Origin: Flavobacterium psychroterrae
GTDB taxonomy: Bacteria; Bacteroidota; Bacteroidia; Flavobacteriales; Flavobacteriaceae
Direction: 5' to 3'
Assembly: GCF_018380615.1 (NCBI RefSeq)
Contig: NZ_JAGYVZ010000015.1
Span: 62,001-126,000 of the forward strand
Length of the DNA stretch: 64,000 bases
Part shown: piece by piece, positions 9,066 to 18,451 of the stretch
Numbering within the stretch: position 1 is the stretch's first letter
Layout of the letters: every line of letters starts with the position of its first letter
Made by a program: the position numbers and the translations under genes
The notes under the pieces: model-generated
The model's database searches: none
What the model was told of the DNA's origin: nothing
The model's input: only the letters and a program-made list of their open reading frames with translations

Positions 9066-12000
9066 TTACTTAAATATTATTTTCTTAGTTGTCGTTGAAT
9101 CATTTTCAAGAATAACTTTTACTAATAAAACCTGATTACTGAATGGTAAATTTTGCAATTGCAATTCAGTTGCTCCCACTTTATTTTTGTCATAAAGCAG
9201 TTTTCCTGTTATATCAAAAATAGTAACTTGTTTGATATTTTCGTTTGTTGAAGTTACTTTGACAACTTTGTCCTTAACTGTAACTATAAGATTATTATCA
9301 GGGTTTTCGATGTCTCCAATTCCTAATGTTTTGTTTGTATAACGTAAAACCAATCGATCTGTAAAAGTTCCTATCGCAGTTTTAAAAGTATAATTACCGG
9401 CGGTTAAATCGTGAACTTTACCAGTTGTTTTATCTTCAAGATAGATATTTTGATTGCTTAAACTTCCATCAGTTCCATCTATCGAAATGGTAAAGTCACC
9501 TTCAATTGTAGTACGATATCCTAAAGAAATAATATCAGCATCTGAAAATGGCAATGCACGTCCTTGAATTACATATTTATTGTCGTTACTAAAACTATAA
9601 AAATCGATGTACGCATTACCGTTAAAAGTTAAACCATCATAATTTTTATCGAATTCATTAGTGGCTCCATCAACATAACCAACAAGTAGTTGTTTAAATG
9701 CTCCGCCATCATTAGTCATATTTAACCATACGCGATTTGCCTCAGTTCCTTTTGATGTTGTTCCCGGTTTAAAAAACTGAGTATTATCTGTCGCTCCTGA
9801 ACGCATTGAATTATTAAAAGTCACAGTTCCTCCTGATGTCCCGGCGCTAGCAAAAAACGATTGACCTGCTGCAATTTTACCAGATGGTACCGCAGGATTA
9901 TTTCCTGGTATACTTCCGCTTGGTGCTGCATAAGTTCCTGTTCCTCCGGTAAGATTATAAACAGCATAATCATCTGAATTGTATATATATCCAGGTGCAA
10001 AAACCACCGCCGTATTATGGGTCCAGAAATAAAGAGTACCTTTTAGAAAAGTATTTGCGGCTAAAAATTTAGCAGCATCTAAAGCTGATGGATAAGGATT
10101 TCCTATTAAGTAATATTTATTTGCTCTCAATGTTTCTCCGGAAAGGTTTCCGTTATTTGGAACTCCAATAAAAGAAGCTTCATAATCTGCTTTTACTGTT
10201 CTTGAATAACTTTGCGGACCACGAATAATATATCCTTTACCAACGGTCATTATTGTACTTGAATTTGTTCCAACCCAACCATCTCCGTCAAATCCAAAAT
10301 ATTTATCGAATAAAGTTAAAGGAGAAACGCCAAGTAATGTTTGAGAACTTACCGGTGTTGACCAGTATGTAAAATCTGCTACGCGAATTTGTGGTGTTAT
10401 ACGTTTATAAGTAATATCACCAGTATTAATAGTAGGACTATCATTTAACTGAAGCAAACTTGAATGATTTTCGAATACCAATGATCCTGTTGGTGCTACT
10501 TTTATTTCGTTTGTAACGGTTAGCGTATTACTACTAAAAACCGATAATAAAGCATTAGCATTTACCGTAAGTGCCTGCGCAACACCACTTATTCCAGTTC
10601 CCGAAATAATAGGCTTTCTGGTAACATTAGGTATTACTACACAATCTGATGCAGTTGGGATTCCGTCTGGACTCCAGTTTGCATCTAAATTCCATTTTGT
10701 ATCAGTTGCACCAGTCCATGTTTTAACTGTAGCAGCATTAATATTTACTACGGTTATGGGTGATGTACATCCAGAACTGTTTCTTGCTGTAACATTGTAA
10801 GGTCCTACTGCAAGTCCTGCAAATATTCCTGTAGTATTTGTATAGGTTGATCCGTTAATACTATAACTTGTTCCAGTTCCTGTTGGTGCTGTAATTGTAA
10901 TAGTTCCTGTATTTACTGAACAAGTTGGTTGAACTGTTGTTACGATGGGAGCTGTTGGTAAAGGATTTACTGTAACAGTTAAAGTAAATGGCATTCCTAT
11001 ACATCCCCCAGAAGTTGGAGTAACTGTATAAGTTGCTGTCTGTGGACTACCGGTAGAATTCACAAGTGTTCCTGATATGTTTATTGGCGAACCTGTACTT
11101 GCAGCACCTCCTGTCATTGATCCTGTTACTGTTGGAATTCCCCAACTATAAGTTGTTCCTGAAGGAATAGTTCCGTTAGTTCCATTTGCCGGAGTAACTG
11201 TAAAAGCTAATGCAGTACAAACTGACGCAGTCATTGGATTAATTACTGCAGAAGTTACATTCACAAAAACAGGGGCAGAATCAACTGTACTACCACAAGT
11301 AACAAGAGCACGATAATAAGTTGGAACCGTTTGTGAAGTAGTAAATGTAGGATTTGTTGAAGCGACATCTAGATAGTTAATTGTTAGATTATCTATAACA
11401 TGGTTGTCTGTTGAAGCTCCTGTACGTGCTGAAAATTTAAATTTCCAATTTGATTTATCAGAACTAAGATAATTTGCTGGTAAAGTCAGATTAGAAACTA
11501 CTGTGGTACCTCCAATAGAGAGAGACAACTTTCCATTGTTATCCACACTTAATACTACATTTCTAGCACTTGAAGTTCGTATATTAAATGGAACATTAAT
11601 CGCAGAACTGAAGATTGAACTTCCATTATAAAGTATTCTGACACGACTTCCTGTTGCTATTCCCTCATTATCATAACTATCTAACTGTAAGATGATTCCA
11701 GAACCTTCACCACCTTCACCATTTCCTGCATTATTTACAACAGTAGGAGCATAACTCAAACTTAATCCATCAGCACCGGTGCCTCCATAAATTTTATAAT
11801 CAAACTTTGTAGTAAAAGCATTTATATTTATACCAGGCGTCGATTGAATTACGAAACCTCCATAATAACTTGTATTCAATTTAGTTAAAAGCAATTCTCC
11901 TCCAGTGATAGATGTATCATTTCCGTAAAGGCTAATATTTCCAACCGTTGTATTAGCAGATTGTGCTGTTGAAAAAGTACTTGAAAAAAAAGTTGATGGT

Positions 12001-13718
12001 GTTGGAAGGGCATTTGTCCATGGAGCGTTACCATCTGGTGAAGTTTGCCAAACATAAGTTGTTCCATCTGCTAATGTATTTTGTAAAGACAGAGTAAAAG
12101 GAGTACCTGGACATACAGACGCAGCTGATGTAACAGTATTTCCCGGAGCTGGTGCAACTGAACATACGTCCTGAACTGTAATTAAATAATCTTCAACTTG
12201 TCCAAAACTATTTCCATCAACAGATGAGCATGGGGTTGTATTGTAAGAATTATAATGACTTATAATACGCATTCGGGTATTACCTAAAACGGCTCCATTT
12301 GGAATAGGGAAATAAACTGAAGCTATTTTTCCATCACTTCCTGTAGAATTAGAGATAGTTCCAATTGCATAATATTCTCCTGAATCATCAAAATCACCAT
12401 CTTGATTCCAATCTACAAAAGCTGTATAATAAAAATTGTAATTCCCATTATATGTATTTCCATTTACAGAAATAGTGTAGCTCTGCCCTCTAATTAATGT
12501 AGTACTACTACTTGAAGCAAAATCTTCATAAGCTGTTGTACTTGATGCGGATGAGGGATTATTTAAAGTATTAAGTCTTACATTCGTAATTGGCGCAACT
12601 GCAGCAAAATTAAATGTACATCCTGCATTTACAATTCCAGAAGATGAAGCATCAAAATAGGTATTACTTTTATTTACTGCTGTTGAACCATTGCTTCCCC
12701 AAGAACCTGCAACTGTAGAAGAATTATTAAGAATAAGAGTTCCTACAGAATGAGTAAAAGAGCCAAGATTTACTTTTGCTCCTGAATCTATAGAAAAATT
12801 GTTAGCTACATTTTTTGCATTATTTAATGTAATGATTCCAGTATTTTTAATTGCTACACCTCCAGTACCAGCAAAAGTTGCAGGCCATTCATTACCAGCA
12901 GTACGATTTGTTATAGTATTATATTGTAATGTAGATGCTCCGCCATAAGTCACAGCGGTTGAAACAGTAGCAGCGTCTTCCATAGAAAGGGTACCATTTA
13001 CTGCAACTCCAGAGGTTGTTTTAGCTCCACTACCCGACAAAGTTAGATTATAATAATTGTATGAACCAACGGTTTGATTTCCAGATCTATTGTAGTTTAC
13101 AGTACCCGTTGAAGAAGTAAATGTTCCTCCAGACATATTTCCACCAACATTTAAAACTCCCGATCCTGAAAAATTAAAGAAATTATTATTACCCATTGTA
13201 ATATTTCCTGAAGAAGTTACAATTCCAGATGATAGCGTTATTCCAGAAGTTCTCGTAGTACTAGTCGTTGCAGCTATAGCAATAGCCGTACAAGTAAGAG
13301 AACTCGTTCCTACATTAAGAATTTTATTTACTCCATTAGTACTTCCCGCATTAATTGTTACTACTCCTGAAACAGTAAGAGAATTACCTGCACTTATTGT
13401 AACATTATTTGTGGTCCCTCCACCATTAATTGTAAAGTTTTTACATACAGCATCAGTATTTATAGTAATTGTTCCAGTAACACCATTTGGTATTATGACA
13501 TCATCAGTTGCTGTAGGCACTCCTGAGGGAGTCCAATTGTTATTTGCATTCCAATTGTTACTTGCAGAACCATCCCATGTTTTTTGGGAATAACTAAAGT
13601 TTACAAAAAACATCGCAACACAAAGCAATTTTAAACTCGGAATAAAAGACCTTTCTGAAGAAGAAGAATTAAATTTTAAAAATAAAGAACGAACGAACAA
13701 AAGTAATTTTTGAATCAT
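9066..13718 (-). CDS. Multidomain T9SS type C adhesin-like protein (GEVED, lectin-like, PKD-like)
   Basis: 1550 aa. The export signal is unusually long: ~45 residues, with a charged, serine-rich stretch before the hydrophobic core LLCVAMFFVNFSYSQ. Then come a beta-rich region with TWDGSASNNW; a GEVED-type domain (~375-515, with DWNQDGDFDDSGEY and GQVEDYLITV); an L-type-lectin-like domain (~600-785, with DGLSLSYAP, LQLDSYDNEG and a terminal DNLTINYLD); a PKD-like domain (~815-915); and a SprB-like repeat (~915-995). The shared type C module runs from ~1119 (YWSTPV) to the end (TTTKKIIFK). The domains suggest binding to glycans or surfaces. It has its own terminator. The large AT-rich gap upstream should hold its promoter. 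Ligand and enzymatic activity are unknown. Confidence 0.87.
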   Translation of the reverse strand: MIQKLLLFVRSLFLKFNSSSSERSFIPSLKLLCVAMFFVNFSYSQKTWDGSASNNWNANNNWTPSGVPTATDDVIIPNGVTGTITINTDAVCKNFTINGGGTTNNVTISAGNSLTVSGVVTINAGSTNGVNKILNVGTSSLTCTAIAIAATTSTTRTSGITLSSGIVTSSGNITMGNNNFFNFSGSGVLNVGGNMSGGTFTSSTGTVNYNRSGNQTVGSYNYYNLTLSGSGAKTTSGVAVNGTLSMEDAATVSTAVTYGGASTLQYNTITNRTAGNEWPATFAGTGGVAIKNTGIITLNNAKNVANNFSIDSGAKVNLGSFTHSVGTLILNNSSTVAGSWGSNGSTAVNKSNTYFDASSSGIVNAGCTFNFAAVAPITNVRLNTLNNPSSASSTTAYEDFASSSSTTLIRGQSYTISVNGNTYNGNYNFYYTAFVDWNQDGDFDDSGEYYAIGTISNSTGSDGKIASVYFPIPNGAVLGNTRMRIISHYNSYNTTPCSSVDGNSFGQVEDYLITVQDVCSVAPAPGNTVTSAASVCPGTPFTLSLQNTLADGTTYVWQTSPDGNAPWTNALPTPSTFFSSTFSTAQSANTTVGNISLYGNDTSITGGELLLTKLNTSYYGGFVIQSTPGININAFTTKFDYKIYGGTGADGLSLSYAPTVVNNAGNGEGGEGSGIILQLDSYDNEGIATGSRVRILYNGSSIFSSAINVPFNIRTSSARNVVLSVDNNGKLSLSIGGTTVVSNLTLPANYLSSDKSNWKFKFSARTGASTDNHVIDNLTINYLDVASTNPTFTTSQTVPTYYRALVTCGSTVDSAPVFVNVTSAVINPMTASVCTALAFTVTPANGTNGTIPSGTTYSWGIPTVTGSMTGGAASTGSPINISGTLVNSTGSPQTATYTVTPTSGGCIGMPFTLTVTVNPLPTAPIVTTVQPTCSVNTGTITITAPTGTGTSYSINGSTYTNTTGIFAGLAVGPYNVTARNSSGCTSPITVVNINAATVKTWTGATDTKWNLDANWSPDGIPTASDCVVIPNVTRKPIISGTGISGVAQALTVNANALLSVFSSNTLTVTNEIKVAPTGSLVFENHSSLLQLNDSPTINTGDITYKRITPQIRVADFTYWSTPVSSQTLLGVSPLTLFDKYFGFDGDGWVGTNSSTIMTVGKGYIIRGPQSYSRTVKADYEASFIGVPNNGNLSGETLRANKYYLIGNPYPSALDAAKFLAANTFLKGTLYFWTHNTAVVFAPGYIYNSDDYAVYNLTGGTGTYAAPSGSIPGNNPAVPSGKIAAGQSFFASAGTSGGTVTFNNSMRSGATDNTQFFKPGTTSKGTEANRVWLNMTNDGGAFKQLLVGYVDGATNEFDKNYDGLTFNGNAYIDFYSFSNDNKYVIQGRALPFSDADIISLGYRTTIEGDFTISIDGTDGSLSNQNIYLEDKTTGKVHDLTAGNYTFKTAIGTFTDRLVLRYTNKTLGIGDIENPDNNLIVTVKDKVVKVTSTNENIKQVTIFDITGKLLYDKNKVGATELQLQNLPFSNQVLLVKVILENDSTTTKKIIFK

Positions 13719-14202
13719 ACAGGTATTGGGGTTTTATATTTTGTTTTTGGAAAATATCTTAAAAAAGCAAAAGTGTTGTTTTTCAATAATTTATTTATTT
13801 TTCCATCAACATCGTTTTGCATTTTAATTTCTAAAATATTCTATCTTCTTTGAAAGCTTTTATTTACAAAATAAATTTTCAAAAAAAACAGGCAAAAACT
13901 AACCCAACTACATCAAAAACACAATCATTTAAATTTCAACACTTAAAAGATTTCACAATCTTGTTTTAAGAAATTCTGCTTCAAATAAACTATAAAAAAG
14001 AGTGTCTCGCAAGTGTTTTTTTTCAAAACACTTCTTTTCCGACAAACTGCAAAAATATCCGATGAAATGCATTTTATTGGTTTTTAAAAAATTGTTTCAG
14101 ATAAAAAACCCTACTTTTTAAAGTGCTGTTTTTTCATTTTTTGCATAAAAAAATCCATTTATAAACCTATAAATGGATTTTTTTAACTGAAAAGTGAATT
14201 AT
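13719..14202. other. 484-bp AT-rich intergenic gap
   Basis: No credible gene is seen. It contains the terminator of the 14203 gene (14147-14184), a perfect 9-bp palindrome AAGTGTTTT/AAAACACTT at 14011-14033 with no T-tract on either strand, and presumably the promoter of the 13718 gene, though no clean TAnnTTTG box was found. Poly-A/T tracts are frequent. Confidence 0.6.
14147..14184 (-). terminator. Intrinsic terminator of the glycine-rich T9SS gene
   Basis: A 17-bp perfect stem (ATCCATTTATA flanked by A/T tracts) with a 4-nt AACC loop lies 19 bp beyond the stop at 14203. Confidence 0.88.
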
Positions 14203-17200
14203 TTAGTAAATTATTTTTTTCGAATGAATATTCTGAGAATCTAAAATGACTTTTACAAGCAGTACTTGATTCTGAACTTTTAAGTTATTAATTACTAAAT
14301 TATTACCTGAAATGTCCGTTTTTTTGTAAACTTGCTTACCCGATAAATCGTAGATAAAAACGGTGCTAATATTTTGATTTCTGAAGGAATTTATTGTAAT
14401 TATTTTATCCTTTACAGCAATCAGTAAATCATTATTTTCTCCTTCATTTTCTTCAACTCCTAATGACAAATTAGTGTATTTTAATACGAAGCGATCGTTA
14501 AATGTTCCAGATCGTGTTGTAAATGTATAATTACTTTCTCGCAGATCATGAATCACGCTTTCATACTTATCTTCAAGATAAACGGGCTGTGTATTTAAAT
14601 CACCTTCTGCATGATCAATAGCAATTGTAAAATCGCCTGTAATTGTGCTTCGATAACCTAAAGGAACCACATCTCTATTTTGAAAAGGTAAGGCACGTCC
14701 TTGAATCACATAATTATTTTCGGTATCTACACTGTAAAAATCCAGGTATGGGTTTGCGTTAAAACTCTTCCCATCATATCTGTTTTCATAATCGTTTGTA
14801 GCACCATCAATATAAGCGACAAGTAATTGTTTAAAAGCCCCTTCATCATTTGTCATATTCAACCAAATACGATGCGCTTCAATTTCTGCATCTGAATTAG
14901 TTTCCGATTTAAAAAATTGATTGTTATTTGCGCCTCCTATTCGCATTACATTGTTAAATGCTATAGTTCCCGGAGCATTGGCACTTACAAAAAAGGATTG
15001 ACCCGCAGCAATTCTACCTGATGGAGTATTGTTATTGTTTCCTGGAATACTTCCGCTGGGTGCCGGGGCTGTAGCAACTCCACCACTCAAATTATAACTT
15101 GCATAATCGTTTGAATTGTATTGATAACCCGGTCCAAAAACTACCGCAGTATTATGTGTCCAGAAGTACAGTGTACCATTTAAAAATCCATTTGCTCCCA
15201 GGAAAGTCTCGGCTTTTAAAGCAGACGGGTAAGGATTTCCTACTAAATAATAATTACCTGTTTGCACAGTTTCCGCCGAAATATTGCCATTGTTTGGCAC
15301 GCCAATAAACGATGCCGTATAATCAGCACCAACAGTAGTTGAATACGTTTGTGGTCCGCGAACAATATAACCTTTTCCGACTACCATACTTGAATTTGCA
15401 ACAGTAGGTACCCAGGCTGTTCCGTCAAATCCAAAATATTTATCAAACAAAGTCAAAGGAGAAACATCTACCAATTTCTGCGGATTAACAGGTGTAGACC
15501 AATAGATAAAATCAGCAAGACGAATGTTTGAGCTTGTTCGCTTATAAACGATATTACCTACGTTAACAGCAATTGTTGTTTGTAACAAACTGGAATTATT
15601 TTGAAAAGTTACAGTTCCGCCATTATTTATCAATGCATTCGTTAAAGTTAAAGTGTCAAAAGCCTGAATTGAAATATTTACTCCTGAATTTACCGTACAA
15701 CTGCAAGCAGTAATATCTGCGCCGGCTCCGGGAGATGTATAATTTCCAGCAAAAATAATATTCTGATCTACGGTGGGTGTACCATTAGACCAAGAAGTAG
15801 TGTAAGTATTAGTAATCAATCCCGGCACAAAGGCACCTGTTGAACTTGCAGATGTACAGGTTCCGTTATTGACGATAAAAGTATATGTATTTGCAGAAAG
15901 TCCGGAAACAATCGCCGTGGTTCCTGAATATGGTTTTACAATAGCACCGGGATTCATAGTCAAAGTTCCACCAGAAGGCAAACCGCTTAATGCGACTGTA
16001 CCAGTAGGAACCGCACATGTAGGCAGAGTTATTGTTCCGATAATTGGAGCTGCCGGTAAAGTATTTACAGTAACAGTTGCAACGCTGGAAGTAGCAGCAA
16101 TACAAGGTCCGTTTTGTACAACAGCTCTAAATTGAGTCGTTTGTGTTAGTATTCCTGATGTATAAGTTGTAAGCCCCGCAGTACTTGCAATATCTGTCCA
16201 TACCGTAAAAGGATTAATTGAAGATTGCCATTTTATTACAGTTCCGCTTTGTCCAGACAATAACAATGGCGCACTTGTAAAACCACTACAAATTGTACTA
16301 CCTCCCGCAACTGAACCTCCTGCGCTTGCTGCTAAAATTGTTACACTTGCAGTATTAGTTGCAGAAACAGCAGAAGAACAAACTCCAGATGCTAATCCCG
16401 TAATTGTTATAGTGCTAGTCCCTACAGTTGTTAGACCCGTAGCCGTAAAAGTTCCAGTTCCAGCTGTAGCTACAGTCATTGTTGCAGATAATGCGGTCTG
16501 TACAGGAATATTGGTATTATAAGTTACGGTGTAAGTTCCTACAGGTAAATTAGCTGCATTTCCTGCTACTGTGATTATAGAAGTTCCATCTGTGGCGCAA
16601 GCATTTGTTGCTGTTGCAGCTGTCGTACTGTAGGTTGGGCAGGTATAGGTTACTTTTATTTGTCCGTTTCCGCCGTTTCCGCCTTTGTTATTGCCAATAC
16701 CCAACAAAACCAGTCCGCCACCGCCACCGGGTATAGCGCCATTACCTCCAGGACCTGCTAAAGTTGCTCCTGAACCTCCGGCTCCACCTCCTGCAACAGC
16801 AGCTCCACCAGCACCACCATTTGCGTTATTACCATTTGCGGCAGTTCCTGCACTACCTCCTGCACCTCCTGAAAACAACAATGCGAGTACAAGGCTACCA
16901 TTAGATCCTTTCCCGCCTGAAAAAGTGGTACCTGTACCACCTGTACCGCCAATACCTGCAGCACCTCCAACGCCACTTGTACCGCCAATGCCTCCATTAG
17001 CTGATACTGTTGAAAAACTAGATGCTGCCCCATTAATACCACTTGCTGTAGTTCCTGCTGCTCCTAAACCAACTAAATAACTTATTGAAGTATTAGGAGT
17101 TACGGTAATTGTGGCTTTACTATAACCTCCGCCGCCGCCGCCTGCTGAGTTACTCGTGTCATTTCCTCCTCCAGATCCTCCTGCTCCCCAACATTCAGCT

Positions 17201-17319
17201 GTTACGGATGTAAGTCCCGCCGCTACTGCAAATGAACCACTACTGGTAAATGTATTTGTGGTCTGAGACCATGAAAAAATGTAAATAAAAAAGGCAAATA
17301 AAGATAGTTTTAGTCTCAT
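14203..17319 (-). CDS. Glycine-rich-domain protein with T9SS type C module
   Basis: 1038 aa. Signal peptide 1-18 (FIYIFSWSQ). Residues ~20-225 form a Gly/Ala-rich domain starting FTSSGSFAV and AECWGAGGSGGG. It has dense GG repeats and ends in QIKVTYTC, as in the glycine-rich domain found in Bacteroidota surface proteins. Ig/PKD-like segments follow (~225-410), then a SprB-like repeat (~415-500), a CSC motif near 550, and the shared type C module from ~606 (YWSTPVNP) to the C-terminus (HSKKIIY). The module is closest to that of the 1550-aa protein: both share YFWTHNTAVVF and SGSIPGNN. Expected to be secreted or surface bound. The open proline-rich frame on the other strand is only the complement of the glycine codons. 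Confidence 0.87.
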   Translation of the reverse strand: MRLKLSLFAFFIYIFSWSQTTNTFTSSGSFAVAAGLTSVTAECWGAGGSGGGNDTSNSAGGGGGGYSKATITVTPNTSISYLVGLGAAGTTASGINGAASSFSTVSANGGIGGTSGVGGAAGIGGTGGTGTTFSGGKGSNGSLVLALLFSGGAGGSAGTAANGNNANGGAGGAAVAGGGAGGSGATLAGPGGNGAIPGGGGGLVLLGIGNNKGGNGGNGQIKVTYTCPTYSTTAATATNACATDGTSIITVAGNAANLPVGTYTVTYNTNIPVQTALSATMTVATAGTGTFTATGLTTVGTSTITITGLASGVCSSAVSATNTASVTILAASAGGSVAGGSTICSGFTSAPLLLSGQSGTVIKWQSSINPFTVWTDIASTAGLTTYTSGILTQTTQFRAVVQNGPCIAATSSVATVTVNTLPAAPIIGTITLPTCAVPTGTVALSGLPSGGTLTMNPGAIVKPYSGTTAIVSGLSANTYTFIVNNGTCTSASSTGAFVPGLITNTYTTSWSNGTPTVDQNIIFAGNYTSPGAGADITACSCTVNSGVNISIQAFDTLTLTNALINNGGTVTFQNNSSLLQTTIAVNVGNIVYKRTSSNIRLADFIYWSTPVNPQKLVDVSPLTLFDKYFGFDGTAWVPTVANSSMVVGKGYIVRGPQTYSTTVGADYTASFIGVPNNGNISAETVQTGNYYLVGNPYPSALKAETFLGANGFLNGTLYFWTHNTAVVFGPGYQYNSNDYASYNLSGGVATAPAPSGSIPGNNNNTPSGRIAAGQSFFVSANAPGTIAFNNVMRIGGANNNQFFKSETNSDAEIEAHRIWLNMTNDEGAFKQLLVAYIDGATNDYENRYDGKSFNANPYLDFYSVDTENNYVIQGRALPFQNRDVVPLGYRSTITGDFTIAIDHAEGDLNTQPVYLEDKYESVIHDLRESNYTFTTRSGTFNDRFVLKYTNLSLGVEENEGENNDLLIAVKDKIITINSFRNQNISTVFIYDLSGKQVYKKTDISGNNLVINNLKVQNQVLLVKVILDSQNIHSKKIIY

Positions 17320-17626
17320 AATGGTAGGATTTAATATTAATGGCTTTAATTATTTTGTGCTATTTTTATAGGAAATACTGAAAAAAAAGATTTTTTTTGC
17401 GACTTTAGGATTAGTCTGAAATCAATATTGTTATAAAAAAGCACCGTCTCTAAGTTACTGAAATAAAGCTTTTTATACAAAAAAAAGTAATATTTACCTA
17501 CAAAAATTATGAAAACTAAAATAATTTGCCTCGATTTTCCCAAAAAAATACAGCTTTAGCTCTAAATTCTTACTTTTTATATAAAAAAAACAAAATTTTA
17601 TCATTTGAAAAAAAAACAATTAATTC
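17320..17626. other. Divergent intergenic region, T9SS gene / recX
   Basis: This 307-bp gap between two divergent starts must carry both promoters. It is extremely A/T-rich with several A or T runs. No confident TAnnTTTG box, hairpin or small gene was found. Confidence 0.5.
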
Positions 17627-18091
17627 ATGACAAATAAAGAGGCTTTGTTAAAATTAGAACACTTTTGTGCCTATCAGGAAAGATGCCATGATGAGGTGGT
17701 AAACAAATTATACAGCTTAAAAATGACCCCGGATGAAATTGATGCTATTGTAGTTCAGCTAATTGAAAGTAACTTTTTGAATGAGAGTCGTTTTGCATGC
17801 AGTTTTGCAAGAGGAAAACACCGTATAAAGCACTGGGGAAGAATTAGAATTACAAATGAACTTAAAATGAGACATATTTCTCCTTTCAATATTACTTTGG
17901 CATTAAAAGAAATTTCATCTGAAGAGTATGAAACTACTTTTGAACAACTTTCTGAAAAATGCTGGAATGGTCTTCAGGAAAAAAATATTTTGAAAAAGAG
18001 AAAAAAATTCTGCGATTATATGTTACGAAGAGGTTATGAAAGTTTTTTAGTTTATGATAAAGTTACTGTTTTAGAGAAAGAATTTAATTAA
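17627..18091 (+). CDS. recX: RecX family regulatory protein
   Basis: 154 aa, the usual length for RecX. RecX binds RecA filaments and limits recombinase activity in the cytoplasm. RecX features seen: an N-terminal helical repeat with YQERCHDEVVNKL, then IVVQLIESNFLNESRFACSFARGKHRIKHWGR, which is the second three-helix repeat containing the family's F-[AL]-x-x-[FY]-[AV]-R-G-K core. This is followed by I-x-x-EL-x-x-x-x-[IL]. No SOS box could be identified and recA is not nearby. It is transcribed alone between two T9SS genes. The start is the only ATG before the motif. Confidence 0.85.
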   Translation: MTNKEALLKLEHFCAYQERCHDEVVNKLYSLKMTPDEIDAIVVQLIESNFLNESRFACSFARGKHRIKHWGRIRITNELKMRHISPFNITLALKEISSEEYETTFEQLSEKCWNGLQEKNILKKRKKFCDYMLRRGYESFLVYDKVTVLEKEFN

Positions 18092-18451
18092 TTCTTAGAT
18101 ATGAAATATAAATAGGAAAACATATTAAATTTTCTTACTTTAGAATAACCTGATTTTTAGCATATTTTGCGAATAGTCAACGCAACTCGCTTTTTTTGGA
18201 ATAAAATTTTAAAAATTCTCAGTTTTTAGCCCATAATTTACGAGTTTTCTTATATTTAAAATCCTGTATTTATAAGAAATAACATGAATATACGATTTTA
18301 AACGTGTAGTTCATCGACTTTATTTAACACTTTAACGATTATATATTAGTTCTAAAAACCTATCTATTTAGTAACACGTAGATGTGTCTATATTTGTGCG
18401 GGCAAATTTTATCCTATGCCAGCATAACAAATTGTATAGAACACATTTAAC
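18092..18451. other. 360-bp promoter region of the 1525-aa T9SS gene
   Basis: No gene is seen. A TATATTTG box at 18389-18396 lies 55 bp before the start codon. The remainder is AT-rich with no convincing hairpin after recX. Confidence 0.55.
18389..18396 (+). promoter_or_regulatory. Putative -7 promoter element for the 1525-aa T9SS gene
   Basis: TATATTTG matches the Bacteroidota primary-sigma -7 consensus TAnnTTTG. It would give a leader of roughly 50 nt before the ATG at 18452. The -33 region is not a clear TTTG. Confidence 0.5.

Noticed and set aside
14011..14033. Perfect 9-bp palindrome as a terminator
   Set aside because: Neither strand has a T-tract after the stem and no gene ends next to it, so it is only noted within the gap.
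16685..17080. Proline-rich 131-codon frame on the plus strand
   Set aside because: It is the exact complement of the glycine-rich domain in the 14203 gene; GGx codons read as xCC. It has no start context or family features.
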